NCBI GenBank assembly: GCA_036936605.1
Contig: JAUPFV010000001.1
Location: forward strand, 170,952,386 to 171,016,385
Direction: 5' to 3'
Length of the DNA: 64,000 nucleotides
Source: Limnanthes douglasii subsp. nivea
Taxonomy: Eukaryota; Streptophyta; Magnoliopsida; Brassicales; Limnanthaceae
The position numbers and the translations under genes were made by a program. Under the pieces are notes generated by a model that saw only the letters and a list, made by a program, of their open reading frames with translations, was not told the origin of the DNA and searched no databases. Below are positions 23,467-34,309 of this stretch, piece by piece; the stretch's first letter is position 1; each line of letters opens with the position of its first letter.

Positions 23467-26400
23467 TTACCAGTCCAGGTACCCTAAGTCCAAGCTCTCG
23501 AGAAACGAAATAGCGAGCAATGCTGGTGGGGCATTATGCTGCTGGAAAAAAAGTTTCTGCTTGCACTTAAGGGTCCATTTGGCTAGCTAATCAGCAGCAT
23601 GGTTTTGGACCCTTGAAATGTGCTTAAGAGACATGCTACTGTCCAAGAGATTTATGCAATAGCTCAGATTATGGTCCTCCAAATCAGACATGGAGGTACT
23701 GGAGAGCTGATTGACAAGAACGAGCGAATCCGACTCAACGTCAACGCAAGACCAATGGTTTTTTAAGCAAACAGAAAGGCCATAAAGCATGGCTAAAGTT
23801 TCAGCCTGGAGGGGAGAAACTTTACCCAGAAGAAACCCATACGCAGCAGAGATGTCACCCTCACAGTTTCTGAAAACTATTCTAGCAGCAGCCTCTCCAT
23901 TGGAGATACAGGAGGCATCAACGTTCATCTTGAGGCGAGCATTGTCAGGACGGATCCATCTAAGATACACAGGACTACTCTTTCTCATAATAGAAGTGCA
24001 TCCCATTATAGTCCCTGCATTACATACTCTCGACCAATGCTTAAAACTAAGACAACCATTGCTGTCTAAACCTTTAACAATGCTTATTATGTTATCAATG
24101 GCCCTGGAAATACTAATGAGGACACCCTTATGTCTAATATAATTCCTAGCCTTCCAAACCATCCAACAAATTACTTGAGGAATGAGATGGGAAATATGGA
24201 ACTTAGCTTTAGAAAACCCAAACCAGCATCTAAGAATGTGAGTAAGAACCATTGTTCTTTTGATTTTTATTTAAAAAATGTTTGCAAACCAGTTCCACAG
24301 CTGCCAAGCAAAGGAACAACTTACAAATAAATGGTTCGTATCCTCACAGTTATCACAAAAAACACACTTAGAAGCCAAGCTAAAATGCTTTTTAATCATG
24401 TTAGAATCAACAGAAATAAAATTCTGCAAAAGTTTCCAAGTTAGAAATGAGAACTTCCTAGGAACTTTTGAATTCCAGAGCTTTTTATAAAGACTAGAAC
24501 CATTATACTTATCTCTTAAATGCTCCCAGGTATCCTTCAAATTAAACTGGCCATTATCGGAGAGAGTCCAGGAAATGACATCATCCTTGTCAGAGATGTA
24601 AGTACTTTTAATCTTAAGCATTCTGTTAGGATCTATGCTGTCCTGAACATCATTAAAGCACCAGGAGTTATTATGCCAAAATGTATTAACTTTAACATCA
24701 ATGTACCAGGTTATGTTTTGCTCAGAAGCAATAGCAGGCAGGCCATGCCAGGAGTCCTTCCAGAAATCAACATTGCCTCTGCCAAGAACCCAGGTAATGT
24801 TCTTCTCAGCCTGATGCCTAATACTGCATAATCTTTTCCATACAAGAGAACCCTTTATGTTAGTATATAAAGGATGAGAAGATTTACAGTAGATGTTATT
24901 CATAACATTAGACCATAAACACCCATTCCTTCTAAACTTATACCAAAGTTTCTGAGAAAAAGAGTTTTGAATGTCAAGAAGGTCTCTGACATTTAACCCT
25001 CCCTCACCAAATGGCTTACAAATGTAATGCCAAGAAGACCAATGTATAGCCTTTTGACTCTGCTTAGATCTCCACATGAACCTGTTAAGAGTCTGCTCAA
25101 TCTTATAAATAACAGACCTAGGCATATCACAACACTGAATCCAATAATAAGCAATATGAAGCAAGACATTAGTAATTAAGGACAGCCTTCCACCATAAGA
25201 AAGAATCTTACTATCCCAATCAGTTATTCTATCATTAATTTTATTAAGAATAGGAGTAAAAACACTAGCTTTATTGTTGTTAGATATAGTAACTCCTAGA
25301 TGAGAAAGAGGGAGGAAATCGACCTCAAAACCAGTCTGCAACTTAAGATCCTGCATCCTAGAAGAATTAAGCTTAAGAGAAACAATCAGTTTAGTTTTGC
25401 TTTTATTAATAGCCTGACCAGAAGTGACCTGATACAGGTCAAGAAAACCACTAAGAATATTAATAGAATTAGAATTTCTATTTTTGAAAATCAAGATATC
25501 ATCAGCAAACATAATGCAAGGGATGACCAAAGAGCATCTACAAACATAGCATATAGAAGGATTAAAATTAAACAAAATACTTAGGCCCCTACTAAAAAAT
25601 TCTTCACCAAGAATGAATACGCAAGGAGAAAGAGGATCTCATTGCCTAAGACCCCTTATCATTTTAAAATAATCATAAGTGTCCCCATTAATTAGCATAG
25701 AAACATGAACATCAGAAATTAGCCTTTTAATAAGATCAACAAATTTATTATTAAAACCAAATGAATGCAACACTTTAAGGATAAAAGGATGAGAAATTCT
25801 GTCGAAAGCTTTCGACATATCTAACTGGACCATAGTGTTACCATTCTTAGGCTTCTTATTAATATCAAACAACAATTCTTTTGCCAAAAGAATGTTATCA
25901 TGAATGAGCCTACTCTTTACAAAGGCAGATTGAGAAGTAGACACAATTTTAGGAGGGACACTAGACAACCTAGAGTTTATAAGTGCTGAAAAGATCCTGT
26001 TGACAAAAGTGCACAGACCAATAGGTCTATAACAATTCCACCAGGTAGGATTAGATTGCTTTGGGATCAGGCAAATGCCTGTAGCAAAAATACCAGTAGG
26101 AATAGGACTCCCATTAATTTAAGAGTTAAAAGCAGAGCATAAATCCCTTTTAATGATGTGCCAACAGTGCCTAAAGAAAACAAGATTAAAACCGTCTATA
26201 CTAGGGGAGCTATCCTTCTTCATCTTACTTATGATACACCAAATCTCCTCATCAGTAACATTACTTAGCAGCATGTTGTTGTCCTCATTAGTCACAATAG
26301 AAGGAATACACTCAAAACTCTTATCATCCACTAACCTGACTTCTTCCTCTTTGTCTTTGTAGGGATCAGAAGTGAGAATGCTCTTGAAGTAAGTAGCAGC

Positions 26401-27573
26401 AGAAGTCCCAATTGCATGTTTGTCAGAAATCGAGATAACCCCATCTCTAATACTCCTAATTTCATTCTTCCTTTTTCTCTTAGCAATATAATTGTAGAAC
26501 ATTTTAGAGTTTCCATCCCCTTCATGAAGCCAGCTATTAAAACACTTCTGCCTAAGAAAAGAATCTTCATTTCTTTAATCTTTTAAATACATACCATTAG
26601 CCTTAGATAAGTTAGCAGCAGACTGAGAGTCATTATTATTATAGTGAAGGATTTCCATGGCCTTGACCTTGCAATCAGCCTCCTTAACATTGTCAAAGAA
26701 ATTACCAAACTTATCTTTACTCCACAGCTTAAGACAACCTTTGAGCCTTCTGAGCTTGTACCAGAAAGTGTTACTAGGATGACTAATAAGAGATTGATTC
26801 CAATCCTGATCAACAACACTTAAGAAAGAATCATCATAACACCAAAAATTAAGAAACCTGAAAGTCTTTTTCCTGTTAATAGCATCTTTAGAGTTGTTAG
26901 TATTAGCAGTGATAAGGAGAGGAGCATGGTCAGAACAAGTTCTGGCCATGTGTAAAACCCGAGTATCGGAGAACATGGACACCCATTTATCATTAATCAA
27001 AGCCCGATCCAGCCTTCTCCACTTGTTACTTCTAGCCCAAGTAAACTTCGAGCCACAAAATCTAGCATCATTCAAATTACAGCATCTTATAACAGCATTA
27101 AAGTCATCCATGCTAGCTTGAATAGAAGATAAACAACCCAATTGCTCATCATGAGCAGAAATAGTATTAAAGTCCCCAACACACAACCAAGGCCTATCAT
27201 TGTCACAGATAACCTTAAGGAAATTCCAAAGCTCCAACCATAGAATACGAATACATTTAGCATACACAACACTTATATAAAACTTATCCTTTATGCCACG
27301 ATAAACCAACTCCATATGGATACATTGATCAACATCAAGAACAATATTAATGTTAACCTCAGAAACCCAGAAAACCCACATCTTATCAGACATATTAGCA
27401 GCATAATTATCAAAACCAAGCACCTCAGCCACAACCTTAATCTTATCCCTTTTAGACATAGGCTCCTGAATCACAAGCACCTTGATATTTTCACAATTTT
27501 TCATTGATTTAAGTCTTCTCAAGGTGGGCTTGTTAGTCATACCTCGAGCATTCCAATTAATCACTCTGATCAT
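23467..27573 (-). pseudogene. LINE-2 ORF2: endonuclease, reverse transcriptase, zf-RVT, RNase H
   Basis: This is a single frame of about 1,370 codons with no frameshift, but stops at 26575 (TAA), 26119 (TAA), 25639 (TGA in 'GLRQGDPLSP'), 24271 (TAA) and 23587 (TAG). Endonuclease residues remain: 'INWNARG', 'IQEP', 'VGDFNTI', 'CSDHAPLL'. The reverse transcriptase keeps 'VQLDMSKAFDRISH' and 'IMFADDILIF'. zf-RVT shows 'KVPRKFSFLTWKLL' and 'CVFCDNCEDTNHLF'. The RNase H domain (about 23930-23570) has Asp in 'KMNVDAS', Glu in 'SPLQAETLAM', Asp in 'VESDSL' and a final Asp in 'NHAAD'. The protein ends 'GYLDW' at 23467. A C-terminal RNase H is known from some plant L1 lineages. Confidence 0.88.
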
Positions 27574-28936
27574 TTTCAGAGTAAGATTTGTAAACTTTGT
27601 CTCTTAAACTAAGAGACTTAATGGTTAACCTGTCTTTTGATCTTCTTTTTTTTGCAGCCTTCAATCTGGATGAGATGACTTCACTGAAATTATACTGTGG
27701 AGAATGCCTTGGAGTAGGGGAGCAGCTGCCTATATTGGGATCATGAGAACTACATTGAACCTCATCCAACTTGTTAATCATCATTTTACTTGTATCTTGA
27801 GAAACATCTTCAACATATTTAATATCATCAATCTTGTTAATGGCCTCAATAACCTCATTACTTGTATCATTGCTTGTATCTTGAGAGCCAACCTTATCAT
27901 TGTCAAAATTCTGTTGCGAAGTTTTATCCAATTGAATATGAGAAAAATTTGACTGAATTCCATCTTTATTTCTATCCATCTTTCCCACATCAGGATCTTT
28001 ATGCGTAACAATTGACTTGAGTTTTCGTATGTAAACTTTAATAGTGTCTCTTGAAATAGTCATACCAACTGAAGGATCTTTATAGTTCTCCTCCTTCTTC
28101 TCAACCATATCCTCATTAACCATCTTAGTGTCTTGAAGAGCAGCAGAATTCTCCATGTTTTTAACAGCTTTTCTTACACTCAGATTGTGAATGCCCTATA
28201 TGATAACAACTTGAGCAGTACAATGGCACATTCTTGTAACTAATAGATATCCAGTATCCATCATTAACACCAAATCCGATCCACATCCTTCTTTGCAATT
28301 TCTTCAAAATATCAACTTCCACTTGAGCATAGCATGCATTTGTATGAGCACGGTTTTCATGTGGCACAATAACCTTATACACAGGCCCAATAGCAGAAGC
28401 AATACCATTAATCAAAGATGAATCATACAAACATTCAGGTAAGTGTTCAAATCCGACCCAAGCCAATACAGTAGGGTCTTCGACTTTCTTGTTAAAATTT
28501 TGCCTCCATCGCAAGATACGCATCACCATATCGTCGAACTTCCAGACATTACGAGACCAGAACCTCGCCACATCCTCCTTCAAGTCGAACTCAAAGAAAA
28601 CATGGTGGGAGTCCCAGACTTTATAAAAGAACGACCCTCTGAATCTCAAGGTATCTAAGAAGGCATCAAGCTTCTGTTTTTTTGGAATCCCAGTACTAAA
28701 CTTGCCTATTAGGGTTGTTCTTGACTTCTTAAAAGTGACTGCTTAACATGATCACTAAACTGCACCGAGAAATTGTGCTCAGTTTTCTTCACAAATTCCG
28801 GTTTTAAAGAAGATGAATCTTCCACCGGTTTGAATAACTCAGCAAACTTCTTGCTTGGCTGCTTAATCTCACTTAATACGGGATGAAGAGCGGGGAATTC
28901 TTCGCTAGAATGCAGATTCATGATGGAGGAAATCAA
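27557..28936 (-). pseudogene. LINE-2 ORF1 (DUF4283 + CCHC knuckle)
   Basis: An N-terminal segment (28936-28709, 'SSEEFPALHPVLSEI') is separated by a frame change from the DUF4283 part (28649-28161). That part contains 'FDLKEDVARFWSRNVWKF' and 'VLAWVGFEHLPECLY'. A knuckle 'CSSCYHIGHSQSEC' lies at about 28205-28165. After a stop at 28161 another frame change leads to a long hydrophilic C-terminus rich in Asp/Lys/Ser (28156-27557). This ends in basic 'AAKKRRSKDRLTIKSLSLRD'. It overlaps the ORF2 start. The role expected from the family is RNA binding in the retrotransposition particle. Confidence 0.82.
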
Positions 28937-29006
28937 TCAGAAAGAACACCCTGTTCTCTGGTTTTCACGAAAGCCATTAAAGATCCACAAAACAAAATTC
29001 CAATCC

Positions 29007-29300
29007 AACTCTGAAGAACAGAGAAAGACTATCCTGAGAGAGAAGAGCAAGAACCAGGACCAGAACTAAGATCGGAGACGGCCTAATCCGGCAAACAAAG
29101 ACTCTGTTTTCCCAGAACGAAGGCTCTGTTTTGGAAATCCCACAGAAGCCAGAAGATTATCGCTGACCAAACAAACTCTGAAGAACAGAGAGAGACAATC
29201 CAGAAGGAGAAGAGCGAGAACGAGAACAAGAACAAAGGCCGGAGACGACCTATACCGGCGGAGGACCGAAGAGCGAAGACTCAGCTTTCTTGGAGCGAAC
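29007..29300 (-). repeat. Duplicated 167-bp 5'UTR module of LINE-2
   Basis: 'aactctgaagaacagag' starts two similar blocks at 29007 and 29174. Both continue through 'gagaagagc', 'gaac' repeats and 'cggagac', then 'ccggc'. The period is 167 bp. The unit is purine-rich on the plus strand, hence pyrimidine-rich on the LINE strand, like the 222-bp module of LINE-1. Confidence 0.8.
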
Positions 29301-29320
29301 GCTCTTCACTTATGATATTC

Positions 29321-31784
29321 TTAAATTTTTTTAAATTGGTAATGTGATTTTTTAATATTGTTTAAATTAGTTGTTTGACTAAAAATGGGTTTATACAATT
29401 GCGTTGAAGAAAATATTTATAGAATTATTTTTTCAAACAATATTTTTTAAATCTATTTTTTTACTTTTTCCAAAATTTCAAAAGACAAAACAAAATTTTC
29501 ATCATGGCAATATACCACTTCTTACATATAGAAAACTAACATAAATTACCGATCATACATATTAAAGATTTGGTTTGTATCATTTCGGCATCAACAATAT
29601 TTTTGTCTTGAATTATATTTTTTTATTTTATTTTCGTTGATTATAATTTTTTAAAGAATTATTGTTTTGGTGTTTTAATTTGAAACCATTTTAATTGATG
29701 GTTTGAATTTAGAAAAAGTATGTAATTTGTTTTAGTTTGATCTAGTTTAATGTGATTTCTTATATTCTTACTAATAAAAACTTTTAAATTGTTTATATCT
29801 AAGTGTTTATTTATGATACTTTTTACCTCTAATATTGTTTAAATTAGTTGTTTATTTGTTAAATATGATTTATATGATTGTATAGAAAATGAGATAAATT
29901 AAACCTGAAATCGGTTATAAATTTTTTAATATTTCATTTTTGGTTTGGAACATTCCGACCACGTACATTATGGGTTTTTTTTTTCAAATTTTTAGAGTTT
30001 ATCTTTTAGACCATATACAACGATGTATTTTTGTATATATTTTTTAGGACTTATTTATCAGTTTATGAAGAGTAGCAATAGCCGCGTATTTTTTTTATTG
30101 ATTTTCGGAATACAACTTTTTCAACAAGAATTTTTTTTAATCTATTTTTCCAATTTTTTAAACTACCAACAGATAAAAAAAACATTTCATCGATTGGAAT
30201 CATGGCAATATGTCACGTGCATACGTGTAAACAACTAACAAAAAGTTTCTGTAACATATATGCGTACATATGGCATGCTGCAAATGGATGCTTTTTATTT
30301 TTATAAATAGAGACTTGGTTCGTATGATTTGGACATAAAAATTGATTTTTTACACCTTATTCTCATGTTGTTATTTATTAGTTTCTTTTGTTATCTTCAA
30401 TTGTCTTTAAGGGTTCTTCATAAAACTATAATTTTTATCTACAATCACAATATGGTTTCACTAACCAATCACAAAACTCAAATATCCGACCATCATACCT
30501 AAGACTTCAACGTTCGGAAAATTCTCAAAATAATGATAGGAATCGTAATATTGGCTCGTAATATGTCATACCTCCCAATTTTCTCATGGAAAATCCATAC
30601 AACCAACTCTATATGCCTTTTGAATATCTATTTATACCTAGAAATAGTTATGTTAAGACTTCTATGAACTATCCAAACACTAATATCCAATATATCCTAA
30701 AATTGTTTATCCAAATATCTATTGGTGGTAATGAATGGAATACCCCTAGTAGTTTTGTCACTCTAACCCAAAAATAAACCAATAAAAAACTATACGGTGT
30801 TTAGAGTACATAAGAGAATACATCTTAACGAAGTGGTTATTTCCTCATCGATAACAATGATGAAATTAGGACGAACCAAAATGGTGATAGTTTTGTAGGG
30901 TATAGTTGGAGACTTTGTAACGGAGTATAGTGGAAATACAAGAACTCGAGTATAATGCCAAAGCCATTTTGGTTTAAGCAATAAAAAAAGATGCTTTATT
31001 GGTTGTTATAGTTAGTTGTATATGAAAGATTGTATCATGTCTACTTTTTGGATGCATATTTATTGAATTTGAGGTGACTTTGAGAGATTTGGGTTTGTTT
31101 GAAATATTTTGGAACCGGGTTATCATCTCGTAGCCAGTGCAATGACGAAGAATATCTCGCACCCAAATGTGATTTAGTTCTTCACCATCATGTGGGATAT
31201 ACGACAACCTGAAGTTGATCGTGCGGCCTAAGTGATTATGATAATGTTAGTCGTGGTGGTATGTACAATCATGGTGGATAAAAGTCGCATCGCCCGTGCG
31301 ATAAACAAGGAATATTTAGTTTGATTAAATGTGAATTTTACATGTTTTTATGTATGATATTTTGTTTAATTTTGATATGGTGTATGATAATTTCATACTA
31401 TTTTTTATATATAGTTTCTCTAAATAATAGACAATTTTCCTTTTATAAGTGTTTTTATATCTGGTTGAAAATTCATTCATTAAAAAAATTTCTAACCTAG
31501 TTGTTGCTTATTTTTTTTAAAGGATATCTCCCTGTAGGAAGCTTGTTAGAGGTAACACGTCGGATGTTACAGAACACAAGTCTCATCCATTAGTCATAGA
31601 TCGTCAGACTTTTCGTAGTACATAAAATCATAAATGTAAATGCCAAATTATGCATGATTTAGTAGAATATAAAGATCCAACTCTTTTCACTACTAGTAGT
31701 TATTTTGAAGTGGAATGAAGGTCGAGTAGTGTTGCACTCCACAGTACTTTAGGGTCGAACCCTGACATGGTGTTTCATACACCT
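29321..31784. other. AT-rich non-coding DNA
   Basis: No supportable gene. A weakly Asn/Gln-rich open stretch at about 30440-30780 has stops before and after it and no recognisable domain. The rest is AT-rich with short open frames only. Confidence 0.5.
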
Positions 31785-31819
31785 TAGTTATGGTATCTAA
31801 AATTATGATACCATAACTA
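31785..31819 (+). other. Perfect 13-bp inverted repeat
   Basis: 'tagttatggtatc' and 'gataccataacta' are exact complements around a 9-nt loop. There is no T-tract or gene next to it. It could be a cruciform or the core of a small palindromic element. Confidence 0.75.
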
Positions 31820-32165
31820 TAGACGTGATATACTAGTGTTTACTTGAATTCTTCTGTTTTACGCACTTAGATACAGATTGAGTTCGTTTATTTTATGATT
31901 ATTTTAGTTACTTTCGTTTTACTATCATGTTATGAATTAGTTTCTAATTTTGATTATATCTTAGGATCGTGTTACGACTAATCAATAAATTTTGGTTATG
32001 TTATGTTTATTATCATTTTGTTTTTTCACGATATTTGTTATGGATACTTTAGTTCACGGAATGTTATATTAGGTAATGATTAAGTTTGAAGTTTGTAATT
32101 TATATACGGATTGCCTAAAATGGTCATGTTTGATATCTTAGTTACGAATATTTTAGTTATCTTCG
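31820..32165. other. Non-coding DNA
   Basis: AT-rich, with no gene or repeat recognised apart from the start of the tandem array that follows. Confidence 0.4.
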
Positions 32166-32480
32166 CATTTGGTCTACGAGTAAGGATTATTATATCGTGA
32201 ATTGAGTGCGACAACAACCCTCAAGTCAAATTTCTAAAACCAAAATATTTGCCTTAGTTCGCACTTGATACATGACTAGTGAATACTATATGGTGAGGTA
32301 AGTGCGACAAAAACCTCATAGTATTTTTTTATAACCAAAATATTTTTCTTTATTTGCACTTGACCCACGACTAATGACTAATATCTCGCAAGCTGAGTGC
32401 GACAACAACCCTCTATTTTATTTTTTATAACCAAAATATTTTCCTTTGTTTTTACTAAGACCACGAGTAATGTATATTGT
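32166..32480. repeat. Tandem repeat, about 96 bp, three units
   Basis: 'agtgcgacaacaaccctc' or a close variant occurs at 32205, 32301 and 32396. Each is followed by 'ataaccaaaatatttt' and 'gcacttga' with a 'cacgac/cacgag' near the end. The units are moderately diverged. Such arrays are common in subterminal regions of plant DNA transposons, but no ends were found. Confidence 0.8.
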
Positions 32481-33199
32481 AACCCACAAAGACTAATCAA
32501 AATAATAATTCATGTTGGTAAGGATATTGTAATAAACGAGAACAAATGAATTGTCGACTTTTTTTCTATGTGATTTACGAAGCATTTTTTAAATCTAGAT
32601 GTAATGAGTACAATTCATTATTAATACATATCTCACATCCATAAGATACGCTACTAGTCTAAAAACACTAAACAATTTAAAATAAGATGAAACCGAAATG
32701 CAAATTAATTTAAGAACTAGAGAAATATTATAAACATAACACAGTTGATTTAATTACTTAATTTTTTTGGAAAATATGCAAAAAAATAAAATCCAAGCTC
32801 TTTTATAGATTCCGAAAGCGATGGATATCTAAGTATAAATAGATATGCAAAATATTGTCTATAATTAGTATATCATGCATTGATAATGAGTGGTTATAAC
32901 TAAATAAATTTTAGATAATGTCATCTAAAAATGCTTATCTCGATAAATTTCTAACCAAGCTAACTCATACGGTTCTTTATGTAAAGCCTCTTCTGAACCA
33001 TACACTTCCAACGAAATATCTTAGTTCTCATTTAATTTGGAAATCAAATTTTATCTCACGGATGGATAATTTTACTTGAAAATGTATATCACTCAAACCT
33101 ACAAGAACAACATATGCAAACATCATAAAAAAACAAATCATTTTGAGGATCTTATAATCTCTACTAAAAATAACCACCAAGAAAATTCCTTTTTACCTA
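32481..33199. other. Non-coding DNA before LINE-4
   Basis: No gene seen. The right part may include the decayed 5'UTR of the LINE that follows, but no boundary is visible. Confidence 0.4.
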
Positions 33200-33246
33200 A
33201 AGATAAGCTGGAACTATAACTAAAGGACAGGCACACGTTCATAAGT

Positions 33247-34200
33247 AAATTTTCCCTTGGTAGACCAAAGATGTCCGATATTTACAAGTTCTTTGATTCT
33301 TTGGGCTGTAAAGGAAACGTAAGCTTGGAGTTTTGGAACAACATGCACCTAATGATTGAAATTGACCTCCTTGAAGATGTTAAAAATATTTAGAGGCACG
33401 ACGTATGGATTGTTTCTCAATCAACCATGAGAATCTTAAAGTGGTAACCAAAGTTTAACCGTAAAAAAGAATCTCCGATCAACCCCACCTGGATTTATTT
33501 TCCTAAATTTTATACTTTCATGTAGTATGATAAAATTATACTATCCTTAGACAGATCCATTGGTAATCCACTTCAAACATGGGTTCCATACAAAAAACAA
33601 AACCATTTACAACTCTTGCATGGAATGGGTGGAAACATTTTCTATAATAGACTTAGATTAGTTTTGGAAGTGATTAGGGGTTCTGGTAACCCGTGGTTTA
33701 TGGTCCTAGACCTCCTTACTACACTGAGTGCTGGTATATAGGTCATAAAATTACAGATTATATAAAATTTACCAAATCTACCTTACCTTCAATCACCCAG
33801 CCATCCCAGCCAAAAATTAAATCAATTATATTCTAGAACACTTGTGCTCCTCTGTTTGATCCACCTGACCTCCTTCCCTTACCTTCCACTTCCAACCCTG
33901 CCTCTGACTCTCTTTATCTAGCCCCACCTGGCCTGTAAAACCAATCAACCAACGCACCAACAGATCAATCTCAAATATTATCATTTAATCAAAATTTAGA
34001 CTTACCATAACCCTTTAATCAAGTTAGACCTCCCCTCACCCCCACAGTTTAGCATTCCAAAATTAATGAAGCTATCACCATCCTCAACTATAGCATTAGT
34101 ATAAATACTACTAATAATCATGAGCATGAAATCTTAGACCATTCCTCACCCAAAATCAAAGTCACTTGCAGTCTCCCATCAACTTCAACCCCTGCAAAAT
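33247..34200 (+). pseudogene. LINE-4 ORF1 remnant (DUF4283-like)
   Basis: The frame starting about 33247 shows 'KMSDIYKFFDSLGCKG', 'VSLEFWNNMHLMIEIDL', 'RHDVWIVSQSTMRILKW' and 'PTWIYFPKF'. This is the pattern of a plant LINE ORF1 with a DUF4283-type domain. Stops replace a probable Trp before 'RHDVW' (TAG) and a probable Gln after 'RILKW' (TAA). Further downstream the sequence is a Pro/Ser-rich remnant with many stops. No CCHC knuckle can be read with confidence. Confidence 0.65.
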
Positions 34201-34309
34201 ATTCAAACATTGAAATTAAACACATAAATAGACCTAATTTTAAAAAAAAACATGACACTTTCAAGAGGCTGATAGACCTTCATCTGGATCATCCAAATGA
34301 TTGTAAATC

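Larger units (their letters stand above)
22944..29320 (-). mobile_element. L1-type LINE with RNase H (LINE-2), near full length
   Basis: The element reads leftwards from about 29320 to a poly(A) seen as eight T at 22944-22951, preceded on its own strand by 'gagctcttttgatt'. Order: 5'UTR with a duplicated 167-bp module (29007-29300), ORF1 (28936-27557), ORF2 (27573-23467) and a 0.5-kb 3'UTR. The 11-mer 'aattttttt'+'aa' flanks both ends (22933-22943 and 29324-29334) and could be the target duplication, but it is low-complexity. ORF2 and ORF1 overlap by a few codons. Domain order matches the LINE at 46231-52035. Confidence 0.88.

Noticed and set aside
22933..29334. 11-bp target duplication for LINE-2
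   Set aside because: 'aattttttt'+'aa' flanks both ends but is low-complexity in AT-rich DNA. Kept only as a candidate.
30586..30777. Asn/Gln-containing 63-codon open frame
   Set aside because: Stops on both sides, no recognisable domain and no homologue in the window.
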